Shown here in pieces: positions 53,879 to 62,718 of a stretch of 64,000 nucleotides of DNA. The first letter of the stretch is position 1, and the number at the start of each line of letters is the position of its first letter. The stretch covers positions 744,001-808,000 of the forward strand of contig NZ_QPJO01000002.1 in assembly GCF_003337305.1 (NCBI RefSeq), given 5' to 3'. A program made the translations under genes and the position numbers. The notes under the pieces are model-generated. The model was not told the DNA's origin, ran no database searches, and saw only the letters and a list, made by a program, of their open reading frames with translations. The DNA is from Winogradskyella arenosi. GTDB taxonomy: Bacteria; Bacteroidota; Bacteroidia; Flavobacteriales; Flavobacteriaceae.

Positions 53879-54505
53879 ATGAGAATTCAAACAAAACGAG
53901 AAGAGTTACTCAATGCCTGGACGCATGGCATTGGGGCTTTATTAGGAGTTGTAGCCTTAGTCTTATTAGTTCTTAATGCCGATAAGCTTACGCCGTGGAG
54001 CCTGTTTAGCGTTATCGTTTATGGGCTGTCTATTATAATTTTATTCTTAGCCTCAACCTTATACCACGCCGTTGAAGATGAACAACGCAAATACTATTTT
54101 AGAATTGTAGATCATATTAGTATTTATGTGCTTATCGCAGGGACGTATACGCCCGTATTATTGCTTGTTCTTCCCGATAGTTTAGGTTGGGTGTTGTTTT
54201 ATACTGTTTGGGGTATCGCTGCTTTTGGTGTGATGTTAAAACTGTTTTTTACGGGCCGATTCGAAATATTTTCAACATTACTTTATTTGGTAATGGGATG
54301 GCTTATTGTATTTGATTTTTCAAACCTTTCAATTGAAATGGGGTCTGACGGTATAATATGGCTTTTTGCAGGTGGATTATTCTACACCGTAGGCATTATT
54401 TTTTACGCCATTAATAAAATTCCGTATAATCATGTTATCTGGCATTTGTTTGTGTTAGGTGGTGCTATTTGCCATTTTTTTATGGTGTATTGGTATGTTT
54501 TATAG
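53879..54505 (+). CDS. Hemolysin III / PAQR family membrane protein
   Basis: A 208-residue protein with seven helices. PAQR-type metal residues are visible: His in AWTHGIGALLG near 16, STLYHAVEDEQR near 60-71 (His64), DHISIYVLIAGTYTP near 79-93 (Asp79, His80), and HVIWHLFVLGGAICHFF near 186-202 (three His). Members include YqfA/HlyIII and adiponectin-receptor-like proteins, in some cases with ceramidase-like activity; the role in bacteria is unsettled. It is the second gene of a two-gene operon. Confidence 0.9.
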   Translation: MRIQTKREELLNAWTHGIGALLGVVALVLLVLNADKLTPWSLFSVIVYGLSIIILFLASTLYHAVEDEQRKYYFRIVDHISIYVLIAGTYTPVLLLVLPDSLGWVLFYTVWGIAAFGVMLKLFFTGRFEIFSTLLYLVMGWLIVFDFSNLSIEMGSDGIIWLFAGGLFYTVGIIFYAINKIPYNHVIWHLFVLGGAICHFFMVYWYVL

Positions 54506-54514
54506 GGGATTGTC

Positions 54515-55513
54515 TTAATCATTTCCATAGACCAGGGTTAAGAAATCTGATTTTTCAAGAGTTCCAAAATAATGCTCAATAGCCACGGATTCTAAGGCTT
54601 TGCTTATTTCATGTTTGTCATAAGGCACTCCAATGAGGAGGTTTTCAAGGTCTGAAACCGGTTGTCTTCCAAAGAAATCACCAAAGATTTTAAAATCTGA
54701 AATATAACCTTTTTCAACAAAAATACGAAGGTCAATTTCGCCGATTGGAAATCGTTTATTCCGCTGAATATTAAACTTCGGGGAGCGTCCGTAATTCCAG
54801 TCCCATAGATCATATTTTTCGGCTTTTAAGTCATAAACCGCTTGCCATTCGGCTTCGGTTAGCCTATAAGTTTCAAAAGGCTCACTGGCTTCGTATAAGC
54901 CTTGAAGTAACTCCGATTTAAAATCGGACATGCTTAAGGGTGTCTCTAAAAAATCACTAATATTAGCCACACGACTGCGTACAGATTTGTGCCCTTTAGA
55001 TTGTATTTTGCTCATTTTAACTTGAAGCGCTTTTACCACTTCACTCATATCCGTGTTAAATAACAAGGTTCCGTGACTAATCATGCGCTTTCCTGTAGAG
55101 AATTGTGCGGTTCCCGAAATTTTTTGTTCGTTTACTAAGATATCGTTACGGCCTTTTAATTCTGCGGCAACACCCATAGCGTTTAAAACCTTAATGACCG
55201 GAGCTGTAAATTTTTTAAAGTTGCTAATGCTTTTACCATCGTGATTCGTAATAAAGCTAAAGTTTAAATTGCCTAAGTCATGATACACCGCACCGCCACC
55301 AGAAACCCGTCTAACCACATGAATATTGTTCGCTTCAACATATTCTTGGTTAATTTCTTCTAAGGTGTTTTGGTTACGACCTATAATAATGGAAGGGGCG
55401 TTAATATAAAACAGTAAATAGTCCTTGGAGGCATCAAAATGTCTAAGAATGTGTTCTTCTAATGCCAAGTTTAATTTAGGATCTGTATGCCCTTCGTTAT
55501 CAATAAAAATCAT
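54515..55513 (-). CDS. lplA: Lipoate--protein ligase A
   Basis: A 332-residue enzyme that activates lipoate with ATP and attaches it to the E2 subunits of 2-oxoacid dehydrogenases. The N-terminal catalytic domain has the motifs RRVSGGGAVYHDLGNLNFSF near 68-87 (binding the lipoyl-AMP) and NDILVNEQKISGTAQF near 123-138 with the conserved Lys. The C-terminal accessory domain (about 245-332) is present, as in the long LplA form. It is convergent with the hemolysin III gene. Confidence 0.9.
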   Translation of the reverse strand: MIFIDNEGHTDPKLNLALEEHILRHFDASKDYLLFYINAPSIIIGRNQNTLEEINQEYVEANNIHVVRRVSGGGAVYHDLGNLNFSFITNHDGKSISNFKKFTAPVIKVLNAMGVAAELKGRNDILVNEQKISGTAQFSTGKRMISHGTLLFNTDMSEVVKALQVKMSKIQSKGHKSVRSRVANISDFLETPLSMSDFKSELLQGLYEASEPFETYRLTEAEWQAVYDLKAEKYDLWDWNYGRSPKFNIQRNKRFPIGEIDLRIFVEKGYISDFKIFGDFFGRQPVSDLENLLIGVPYDKHEISKALESVAIEHYFGTLEKSDFLTLVYGND

Positions 55514-55597
55514 AAAACCTATTGTTTTGGATGCTATACAAAGATAATATTCTGCTTGGGCTTAAGAAGATTTGGCTTCTAAATATTGTGTAAAACA

Positions 55598-56248
55598 TTA
55601 GGATTTTAACGCGGCATAGGCATCTGCCACATCGCTAACATTAGCATTCTTAAAATCTTTATTTTCTATACGTTCTACAAATTCTGGATGGTCTTTAAAA
55701 AAGAGGGCCATTGCCTTTCTTACTTGCTTGTGTGAAAAGCCTTTGGCATTTACAATATAGGTTTTGTCTTCTTCATGTCGCTGTAAAGTGAAATATAAAA
55801 ACTCCCACATGGAATTGGCTCCTGTTATAGAATGCATTGTACCATTTTTGTCTAATTTATAGCGTTGCGCTAAGGCATAACAGTTGAGAACATCATTGGT
55901 ATGGTAGCGTAATTGCCAATGTTTTTTTGTCTTTTCCATTTCGTAATCTTTACCCAAAGATTTAAATAAATGGACCACGTTGAGCCTTTCAAATAAAAAT
56001 TGAACGCCTTGCTTAGATGTAATAAGGATTTTTGATAATTCACTATCTTTAATTTTTTCCGTTTTTCCTTTCTCTATACTTTTAAATTTAACGCTATTTT
56101 CAAAAAGTTTATTAGAAGGTAATTTGGCATAACCCTGTAAGATACTGCCATCTGTTAATTGTAATTGCGCTTGGAAATATTGGGCTTGTAGGAAAAGAGA
56201 AGTAAGAAGTAAAATGAAGGTCAATACATTTCTCATAAAAGGGTTCAT
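55598..56248 (-). CDS. Exported protein of unknown function
   Basis: A 216-residue protein with a signal peptide (about residues 1-22, MRNVLTFILLLTSLFLQAQ). After it lies a small beta-rich segment (QLQLTDGSILQGYAKLP) and a helical C-terminal part (VRKAMALFFKDHPEFVERI). No motif is recognised. It stands alone between lplA and a GNAT gene; the first Met or Met5 could be the start. Confidence 0.7.
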   Translation of the reverse strand: MNPFMRNVLTFILLLTSLFLQAQYFQAQLQLTDGSILQGYAKLPSNKLFENSVKFKSIEKGKTEKIKDSELSKILITSKQGVQFLFERLNVVHLFKSLGKDYEMEKTKKHWQLRYHTNDVLNCYALAQRYKLDKNGTMHSITGANSMWEFLYFTLQRHEEDKTYIVNAKGFSHKQVRKAMALFFKDHPEFVERIENKDFKNANVSDVADAYAALKS

Positions 56249-56385
56249 TAATTAAAGATTGATTGCTCGTTGTATTCTTAGCTTATAACTTTGAATATGT
56301 GACTAATATAATCAATAAAATTGAAAAATAACAGGCCCTTTATTAAGGGGGAGGGAATCTTTAAAAGGATAAGGAAAAGGCGCTT

Positions 56386-56901
56386 TTACCGCTTTATGTT
56401 GTATAATAAAAGAGGATCTTCACTTTCAGGGAATGCAATTTCTCCAGCGGGTTGTAGACCTAATTTTTCAAGAAGTCTTTGTGAAGCGAAATTATCTTTA
56501 TCCGTAATAGCACAGACTTCTTGAAGGTTAAAATCATTAAAAGCGGCAGTCAATACTCGGTTTGCAGCTTCGTAGGCATAGCCTTTTCCGGTATAATTTG
56601 AAAGAAAAGCAAAACCGATATCAACTCCCTCTAGACCTTCTCGATCGTACAATCCGCAGGTTCCCATTTTTGTTAAATCTCGCTTTCGTATAATGGTGTA
56701 ATTGGCAAACCCTAACCGTTTTAGTTGTGCTGTAATTTTTTTGCTGATGTAATCTTCGGCATTCGCTACGGTATGTACGTTTCTGTCGCCAATATATTTT
56801 AACCAAGAAGGACTATTTAAAAGCTGAAGTATAAAACTAGCGTCCTCTAAAGTCGTCGGTCTTATAATTAATCTGTCGGTTTCAAAGGTTTTATAGCTCA
56901 T
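56386..56901 (-). CDS. GNAT acetyltransferase of the RimJ/RimL type
   Basis: A 171-residue acetyltransferase. It begins ETDRLIIRPTTLEDASFILQLL, the RimJ-like start, has the acetyl-CoA-binding region GYAYEAANRVLTAAFNDF near 112-130 and the RLLEKLGLQPAG end motif near 144-155. The substrate (protein N-terminus, antibiotic or small amine) cannot be read from the sequence. It is transcribed alone. Confidence 0.85.
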   Translation of the reverse strand: MSYKTFETDRLIIRPTTLEDASFILQLLNSPSWLKYIGDRNVHTVANAEDYISKKITAQLKRLGFANYTIIRKRDLTKMGTCGLYDREGLEGVDIGFAFLSNYTGKGYAYEAANRVLTAAFNDFNLQEVCAITDKDNFASQRLLEKLGLQPAGEIAFPESEDPLLLYNIKR

Positions 56902-56983
56902 ACGGACGGCTTTAAAAACAGTTAAGGCTTATCGTTTTATTGCGGCTAGGGCTTCAGCTAAAGTTTCTAAACCCCTTGCTGTA

Positions 56984-57538
56984 TTATTTCCATTTTATAC
57001 CACAACCTAAGCTTGGTTTTTGGTCGGGATTTATAGGTGTATTATTTACTAAGGCGGTCATGGCGGCTCTGAGGTCTTTTCCGGTTACAGGAATACCATT
57101 ATCGGGTCTAGAATCGTCTAATTGTCCGGTGTAAACCAAACTTAAATCAGAATCAAACAAGAAAAAATCTGGGGTACAGGCGGCTTCATAAGCTTTGGCC
57201 ACATTTTGAGTCTGATCGTATAAATAAGGGAAAATATAATCTTCATTAATAGCGTGTTCTGCCATTAACTCAGGTCGGTCTTGTGGGTAATTAGCAACAT
57301 CATTACTTGAAATTGCAATACAGTTAATTCCTTTAGAAATATAATCTTTTGCCAATTGCGATAACTCTGAACTTACATGAAGTACAAAAGGGCAGTGGTT
57401 GCAAATAAACATTACCAAAGTACCTTTAGTGCCTTTTAATTCTTGAAGTGATTTTTTGGTGTTATCTACAGTATCTGTAAGTTTAAATTGAGGGGCTTTA
57501 GTGCCAAGGGGCAACATGTTAGATTCTGTGCGAGCCAT
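56984..57538 (-). CDS. Thioredoxin-fold redoxin with CxxC motif
   Basis: A 184-residue protein of the AhpC/TlpA-like redoxin group with no signal peptide. The redox motif reads FICNHCPFV near residues 43-51, placing two cysteines in a CNHC pair. It begins with a leader to PLGTKAPQFKLTDTVDN, the usual peroxiredoxin/redoxin start. The ATG at 57538 is chosen; the longer frame uses a TTG at 57568 and adds ten residues with no family character. It is divergent from csaA and probably acts as a disulfide reductase or peroxidase in the cytoplasm. Confidence 0.85.
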   Translation of the reverse strand: MARTESNMLPLGTKAPQFKLTDTVDNTKKSLQELKGTKGTLVMFICNHCPFVLHVSSELSQLAKDYISKGINCIAISSNDVANYPQDRPELMAEHAINEDYIFPYLYDQTQNVAKAYEAACTPDFFLFDSDLSLVYTGQLDDSRPDNGIPVTGKDLRAAMTALVNNTPINPDQKPSLGCGIKWK

Positions 57539-57546
57539 TATTTCTG

Positions 57547-57554
57547 TATATTTG
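57547..57554 (+). promoter_or_regulatory. Promoter -7 box for csaA
   Basis: TATATTTG fits TAnnTTTG and lies 38 bases before the ATG at 57592. Confidence 0.4.
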
Positions 57555-57591
57555 TTTTTAGTGGACAATTAAATTGCCCTTTGTTATAGAC

Positions 57592-57927
57592 ATGGAAAAG
57601 ATAGTAACATTTAAAGACTTTACAAAAGTTGATTTACGAATAGGAACCATTATAAAAGTTCATGACTTTCCTAAAGCGCACCGTCCTGCATATCAGTTAG
57701 TCATTGACTTTGGATCCTTAGGGGTGAAAAAAACGTCAGCACAAATTACAACACAATATCAAAAAGAAGATTTATTGGGACGGCAAATTGTGGCTGTGGT
57801 GAACTTCCCAAAGAAGCAAATTGCTAATTTTATGAGCGAATGTTTAGTGGTTGGTGCTGTTAAAGCTAAAGATGTCTTTTTATTACAACCCGAACAAACG
57901 GTAAAAAATGGAAGTATCCTGTCTTAA
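57592..57927 (+). CDS. csaA: tRNA-binding protein CsaA
   Basis: A 111-residue single OB-fold protein related to the anticodon-binding part of methionyl-tRNA synthetase. Motifs are FTKVDLRIGTIIKV near 9-22 and QIVAVVNFPKKQIANFMSEC near 65-84, with a C-terminal segment NGSILS. It binds tRNA and has chaperone-like effects in Bacillus. The ATG at 57592 is preferred over a TTG at 57574. A terminator follows, so it is a single-gene unit. Confidence 0.9.
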   Translation: MEKIVTFKDFTKVDLRIGTIIKVHDFPKAHRPAYQLVIDFGSLGVKKTSAQITTQYQKEDLLGRQIVAVVNFPKKQIANFMSECLVVGAVKAKDVFLLQPEQTVKNGSILS

Positions 57928-57950
57928 AATGTAATGCATCTAATTATAAA

Positions 57951-57979
57951 ACCCTGATAAATATATCAGGGCTTTATTT
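57951..57979 (+). terminator. Terminator after csaA
   Basis: CCCTGATA pairs with TATCAGGG around AATA, followed by a T-rich tract. A-rich flanks let it also act for the minus-strand gene that ends at 58003. Confidence 0.75.
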
Positions 57980-58002
57980 AGGTTATTTTAAAACGATTGG
58001 TT

Positions 58003-58392
58003 TTAAATATCGTCAAAACTGATATCTGTAAAACTCTCTGCGTTTTTAGTATCTTCTGGTGTTTTAGCTTCAAGTGTTACAAATTCATCATCACGCTTAA
58101 AATCTTTTTGGTGACGTTCACTAATCACTTCTTGACCTTTTTCGCTAATGATATAGTTTGTCATTTCAGCTAAGATCTCTTTAAATTCCGTAAAGTCTTC
58201 TTTGTATAAGTAAATTTTATGCTTTTTGTAGTAGAAAGATCCATCATCATTCGTAAATTTCTTACTCTCAGTAACCGTTAAATAATAATCTCCAGCTTTG
58301 GTAGCTCTAACATCAAAGAAATAGGTTCTTCTCCCTGCACGTAATACTTTAGAGTATATTTCTTCTTTGTCCGTCATTTCATAATCACTCAT
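58003..58392 (-). CDS. DUF3276/PUR-family nucleic-acid-binding protein
   Basis: A 129-residue protein typical of Bacteroidota and spirochaetes, related to PUR-alpha, which binds single-stranded DNA or RNA. The core reads KVLRAGRRTYFFDVRATKAGDYYLTVTESKKF in pieces between about residues 15 and 47, with the KKHKIYLYKEDF segment near 56-67. It is acidic at the C-terminus. It probably shares a transcript with the ABC exporter upstream, 63 bases away. Confidence 0.88.
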   Translation of the reverse strand: MSDYEMTDKEEIYSKVLRAGRRTYFFDVRATKAGDYYLTVTESKKFTNDDGSFYYKKHKIYLYKEDFTEFKEILAEMTNYIISEKGQEVISERHQKDFKRDDEFVTLEAKTPEDTKNAESFTDISFDDI

Positions 58393-58455
58393 AACTCAAT
58401 CTATTTTAATTTCAATCCAAAAATCTAAAAAAAAAGTAAGCTAAACAACAAATAA

Positions 58456-60210
58456 CTACATTTCTTTTTCAGAGCTTTGTTTGTTGTATAACTCCTTATA
58501 ATACCCGTCAGAATTAATAAGCGTATCGTGGTTTCCAGACTCTATAACTTTTCCATCATCGAGGATAATAATATGGTCTGCGTTTTTGGCAGAAGAGATA
58601 CGGTGACTTACAATAATGGTGGTTTTATCTTTCGTTAATTTCACCAAATTCTTTAAGATTTTCTCTTCGGTTTCTGTATCTACAGCAGAGAGACAGTCAT
58701 CAAACAACAATATTTCAGGCTGTTTTATAATAGCTCTAGCGATGGAAACTCTTTGTTTTTGACCTCCAGATAAGGTAATGCCACGTTCCCCTAAAACCGT
58801 ATCATAGCCTTTAGTAAAGCCAATAATATTTTTATGAACTTTAGCGTTGGTCGCTGCAGCAATAACCTCTTCATCGGTAGCGTCTTCTTTCCCGAATTTG
58901 ATGTTGTTTTTTATACTGTCTGAAAATAGAAAAGCATCTTGTGGTACATAGCCGATACTTTCTCGTAAACTGTTTAAATTTAATTCTGAAATCGGAGTTT
59001 GATCTATTAAAACTTGGCCTTGATCAATATCATACAAACGACCAATGAGATCTAAAATGGTAGATTTACCCGAACCTGTTTTACCTAAAATAGCCAATGT
59101 TTGCCCGGATTGTAATGTGAAACTCACATCTTTTAAGGCTTCTATATTTGTATCGGGATAAGTGAATGAAACATTCTTAAAGGTAATATCACCTTTAATT
59201 GGGGTTAATTCAGGGGTATTATTCTGAATATCGGGCTGGGTATTTAAAAATTCATTAATACGCTCTTGTGACGCTTCGGCTTGTTGTACTAAAGATGTCA
59301 CCCAACCAACTGTTGCTACGGGCCAAGTAAGCATATTTACATAAATAATAAATTCTGCAATGGTTCCTATTTTTTCAATTTCACCAGCCATATATTGCAT
59401 CCCACCTACATAGATAACGATGAGGTTACTTACACCTATTAGTAAAATCATCATAGGGAAAAATAAGGCTTGTACTTTAGTTAAGTTAATTTGCTTTTCG
59501 CGGTTGGTTGCAGAAAGGTCTTCAAACTCTTTATTTGTTCTAGGTTCAATACCATAAGATTTAATCACAGAGATGCCACTGAAAGTTTCCTGAGAATAGG
59601 TTGATAATGTAGATAAGGATTGCTGTACAATGGTACTTCTTTTATTAATTAAACGACTTAATCTGTAAATCACTACCGATAGAATAGGGAGTGGAAGTAA
59701 GGTGTATAAGGTTAATGATGGTGATCGGTCTATCATATAAATAATAGCAATAACAAATAAGGTCACTGTATTAATGGTATACATAATAGCAGGACCAACA
59801 TACATTCTTACTTTACCCACATCTTCACTAATGCGGTTCATTAAATCACCTGTTCTATTAGTTTTATAAAAGTTGAGGGATAAGACTTGGTAATGCTTAT
59901 AAATCTCATTTTTTAAATCAAATTCTATAAATCGGGATACGTTTATAATGGTTTGGCGCATTAAAAAGGTAAATATTCCAGCTAAAATGGCCGCGCCAAC
60001 AAGATAAATGATGTTGATTGTTAAATCGTGCTTAAAAATTTCATCAGAAATAGTACCGTCCAATCGTTCGGAAACAATGTTTATAGAGTTCCCTATTAAA
60101 CGTGGTGTAAACAGGGCAAACACCTTGGCTATGATGGTAATAATAATACCAATGATTAAACGATATCTGTATTTATTAAAGTATTTGTGTAGGTGTTTTA
60201 GTGCTTTCAT
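58456..60210 (-). CDS. ABC exporter (permease-ATPase fusion)
   Basis: A 584-residue half-transporter of the MsbA/MdlB type. Six helices occupy about residues 18-310, and the ATPase follows with Walker A GKTGSGKSTI near 372-381, signature LSGGQKQRVS near 475-484 and Walker B EILLFDDCLSA near 496-506, then the H-loop VSHR. It probably works as a homodimer and exports a lipid or drug. The Walker B Asp-Asp pair has D in place of the usual E, as in some relatives, which deserves a second look. Confidence 0.88.
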   Translation of the reverse strand: MKALKHLHKYFNKYRYRLIIGIIITIIAKVFALFTPRLIGNSINIVSERLDGTISDEIFKHDLTINIIYLVGAAILAGIFTFLMRQTIINVSRFIEFDLKNEIYKHYQVLSLNFYKTNRTGDLMNRISEDVGKVRMYVGPAIMYTINTVTLFVIAIIYMIDRSPSLTLYTLLPLPILSVVIYRLSRLINKRSTIVQQSLSTLSTYSQETFSGISVIKSYGIEPRTNKEFEDLSATNREKQINLTKVQALFFPMMILLIGVSNLIVIYVGGMQYMAGEIEKIGTIAEFIIYVNMLTWPVATVGWVTSLVQQAEASQERINEFLNTQPDIQNNTPELTPIKGDITFKNVSFTYPDTNIEALKDVSFTLQSGQTLAILGKTGSGKSTILDLIGRLYDIDQGQVLIDQTPISELNLNSLRESIGYVPQDAFLFSDSIKNNIKFGKEDATDEEVIAAATNAKVHKNIIGFTKGYDTVLGERGITLSGGQKQRVSIARAIIKQPEILLFDDCLSAVDTETEEKILKNLVKLTKDKTTIIVSHRISSAKNADHIIILDDGKVIESGNHDTLINSDGYYKELYNKQSSEKEM

Positions 60211-60264
60211 ACTAGGTTTTAATCCCTCAAAAGTATTACGAGAATCGTATTTAATAGTTAATGT

Positions 60265-60296
60265 TTTGCTAATCCTTTATTTATAATTTACTTTTG
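60265..60296 (+). promoter_or_regulatory. Bacteroidota-type promoter for the amino-acid dehydrogenase
   Basis: TTTG at 60265-60268 is followed after 20 bases by TACTTTTG at 60289-60296. Spacing and sequences fit the consensus well. The start codon lies 45 bases downstream. Confidence 0.65.
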
Positions 60297-60340
60297 CATG
60301 CCTTTTAGAATATCTGTAGACACCCTTAATTTAAAGTAAC

Positions 60341-61444
60341 ATGACATCAGAAATAATTACTTCAAAAGAACTCCATAAAATAGATCCGGTTTTCGGACAA
60401 AATTCTTTTGACGATCATGAGCAAATTGTTTTTTGCAATGACAAAGATACTGGTTTAAAAGCTATAATTGGTATTCATAATACAGTTTTAGGACCAGCTT
60501 TGGGTGGTACAAGAATGTGGAATTATCAAAACGAGTGGGAAGCGCTAAATGATGTGCTGCGTTTATCTCGTGGAATGACCTTTAAGTCAGCAATTACCGG
60601 CCTAAACTTAGGTGGTGGTAAAGCGGTTATTATCGGCGATGCTAAAACCCAAAAGACACCAGAATTAATGCGACGTTTTGGTGAATTTGTTCATTCTTTA
60701 AGCGGACGCTATATTACAGCTGAAGATGTAGGGATGGCTACTGAAGATATGGATACTGTAAGAGAGGTGACCCCTTATGTTACTGGTATTTCAGAAAGTA
60801 AAGGTGGTGCAGGAAACCCTTCTCCAATTACAGCTTATGGTGTATTTATGGGAATGAAGGCAGCTTCAAAATTTCAATTCGGATCTGATATCTTAGAAGA
60901 TAAGAATGTATTTGTTCAAGGTATCGGTAACGTTGGTGAAGCTTTAGTAGAGCATTTGGTTAACGAAGGTGCTAATGTAACGATTTCAGATATAAGCCAA
61001 GAGCGTTTAGAAGAGGTGCGTTCTAAATATGGTGTAACCATCTACGGTGGTAATGATATTTACAGCGAGGAGATGGATATCTATGCGCCTTGTGCATTAG
61101 GGGCTACCATAAATAATGATACAATCCATAAACTTAAAGCTAAAGTTATTGCTGGTGCTGCTAATAATCAGTTAGCCGAAGAAAATAAGCATGGTTTAAT
61201 TTTACAAGAACGCGGTATCGTTTACGCGCCAGATTTCTTAATTAATGCCGGTGGTATTATCAACGTTTATGCTGAATTAGAAAATTACGATCGCCAAGAA
61301 ATTATGCGTAAAACTGAAAATATCTATAATACAACATTAGAAATTTTAGATAACGCTAAGGTGAATAAACTGACCACAAATGATGCGGCTTTAAATATTG
61401 CTAGAGAGCGCATTGAAACGCGGAAGCGAGAAAACTTAAAATAG
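60341..61444 (+). CDS. Leucine/branched-chain amino acid dehydrogenase
   Basis: A 367-residue member of the Glu/Leu/Phe/Val dehydrogenase family. The glycine-rich substrate region LNLGGGKAVIIGDAK (about 88-102) contains the conserved catalytic Lys, and the NAD site GIGNVGEALVEHLV is near 190-203. Length and pattern fit leucine dehydrogenase better than hexameric glutamate dehydrogenase. It deaminates leucine, isoleucine or valine oxidatively to the 2-oxo acid. A strong promoter precedes it and a terminator follows. Confidence 0.9.
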   Translation: MTSEIITSKELHKIDPVFGQNSFDDHEQIVFCNDKDTGLKAIIGIHNTVLGPALGGTRMWNYQNEWEALNDVLRLSRGMTFKSAITGLNLGGGKAVIIGDAKTQKTPELMRRFGEFVHSLSGRYITAEDVGMATEDMDTVREVTPYVTGISESKGGAGNPSPITAYGVFMGMKAASKFQFGSDILEDKNVFVQGIGNVGEALVEHLVNEGANVTISDISQERLEEVRSKYGVTIYGGNDIYSEEMDIYAPCALGATINNDTIHKLKAKVIAGAANNQLAEENKHGLILQERGIVYAPDFLINAGGIINVYAELENYDRQEIMRKTENIYNTTLEILDNAKVNKLTTNDAALNIARERIETRKRENLK

Positions 61445-61480
61445 TCCAGATTAAATTCTGATATAAAAATTAATTAATAG

Positions 61481-61488
61481 TATTTTTG
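61481..61488 (+). promoter_or_regulatory. Possible -7 box in front of the hairpin before nusB
   Basis: TATTTTTG fits TAnnTTTG and lies two bases before a terminator-like hairpin and 66 bases before nusB. Chance occurrence is possible. Confidence 0.3.
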
Positions 61489-61490
61489 CA

Positions 61491-61523
61491 AGGTGAATCT
61501 TTTTAGAGATTCACCTTTTTTTA
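61491..61523 (+). terminator. Hairpin with T run between the dehydrogenase and nusB
   Basis: AGGTGAATCT (61491-61500) pairs perfectly with AGATTCACCT (61507-61516) around TTTTAG, then a T run follows. It ends the dehydrogenase transcript and lies in the leader region of nusB. Confidence 0.8.
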
Positions 61524-61553
61524 ATAAACCATAAATAAAGTGAGTTCTTACAC

Positions 61554-62498
61554 ATGCTAAACAGAAGACACATCAGAATTAAAGTTATGCAATCTATGTA
61601 TGCTTTTAAGGGGACAGAAAGTGATGATTTAATAAAAGAACAAAAGTTTCTATTACAGAGTTTAGATGGTATGTACGATTTGTATTTATCACTGTTGGCT
61701 TTATTAACAGAACTTCACAAGAAGAGTAAGAGTCATAACCAAAAGTTGCAGAATAAATTATTAGGCACAGCGGCGGATAAAAATCCGGATCTTAAATTTC
61801 AAGAAAATCAAGTCCTTCATGCCATCAGTAGTAATACGATGTTAAAGGATGTGATTTCTAGCCAGAAGCTGAATTTCTGGGATTTAGAGTTTGATTATGT
61901 CGATCTTCTTTTTAAAGCCATTTTAAAGAGCGATATCTACAAGGCCTATACCGAAGAAGAGGAACCGAACTTTAAAAGAGATAAGCAGTTTGTAATTGAT
62001 ATTTTTACTGAAATTATAGCGCCTAACGAGAAGCTTTTTGATTTCTTTGAAGATAAAAAATTAACGTGGATTGATGATTTACCAGTGGTAAATACAGCCA
62101 TGCTTAAAGTACTTCGTAAACTTAAATTAAGTTCTCCTGAAACGGCTTTATTGCCTGACTTGTATAAAGATGAAGAAGATCGTGATTTTGCTATTGAATT
62201 ATTTAAGAAAACCTTCTTAAACAATTCGAAGTTTGCAGAGGAGATCAGTAAAAAAACAACCAATTGGGACTCGGAGCGTTTAGCCAGTTTAGATGGTGTT
62301 TTATTGAAGATGGCACTTTGTGAATTTCAGAAATTCCCATCTATTCCTCATAAAGTAACAATTAACGAATATTTAGAAATTGCCAAAGAGTACTCGACGC
62401 CAAAAAGTAGCTACTTTATTAATGGTATTTTAGATAAAATTGTTAAGGAATACCAAGCCGATAATATTCATATGAAAACGGGGAGAGGCTTAATGTAG
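61554..62498 (+). CDS. nusB: Transcription antitermination protein NusB (long Bacteroidota form)
   Basis: A 314-residue protein; typical NusB proteins have about 140. The NusB domain is the C-terminal part, with LASLDGVLLKMALCEFQKFPSIPHKVTINEYLEIAKEYS in pieces between about 243 and 283 and SSYFINGILDKI near the end. The N-terminal 150 residues are a helical extension with MLNRRHIRIKVMQSMYAFKG at its start. It binds boxA RNA with NusE during rRNA transcription. The gene leads toward the DUF1573 and yajC genes. Confidence 0.9.
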   Translation: MLNRRHIRIKVMQSMYAFKGTESDDLIKEQKFLLQSLDGMYDLYLSLLALLTELHKKSKSHNQKLQNKLLGTAADKNPDLKFQENQVLHAISSNTMLKDVISSQKLNFWDLEFDYVDLLFKAILKSDIYKAYTEEEEPNFKRDKQFVIDIFTEIIAPNEKLFDFFEDKKLTWIDDLPVVNTAMLKVLRKLKLSSPETALLPDLYKDEEDRDFAIELFKKTFLNNSKFAEEISKKTTNWDSERLASLDGVLLKMALCEFQKFPSIPHKVTINEYLEIAKEYSTPKSSYFINGILDKIVKEYQADNIHMKTGRGLM

Positions 62499-62718
62499 TT
62501 AAGCCTTATACCTGAGAACATTAGATGTAAAGATTAAAGCTCATTACATAGGAGTGATAAAAAAAGGGAAGACGTTTAGAGCTTTGATATTTCGCCGCAG
62601 CTAAGGCAGGCCTTACAAACGAAGTGTTAACAAAGCGCTAAAAATTTTAATACCTTGAAATAATTATTAACTTCGCTTGCCGAAATTGAAATCTAATTTT
62701 AATAAATATTTAATAGTA

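Noticed and set aside
62602..62615. Palindrome TAAGGC-AG-GCCTTA in the gap before the DUF1573 gene
   Set aside because: The two-base loop is too tight for a hairpin and no T run follows; no operator family is evident.
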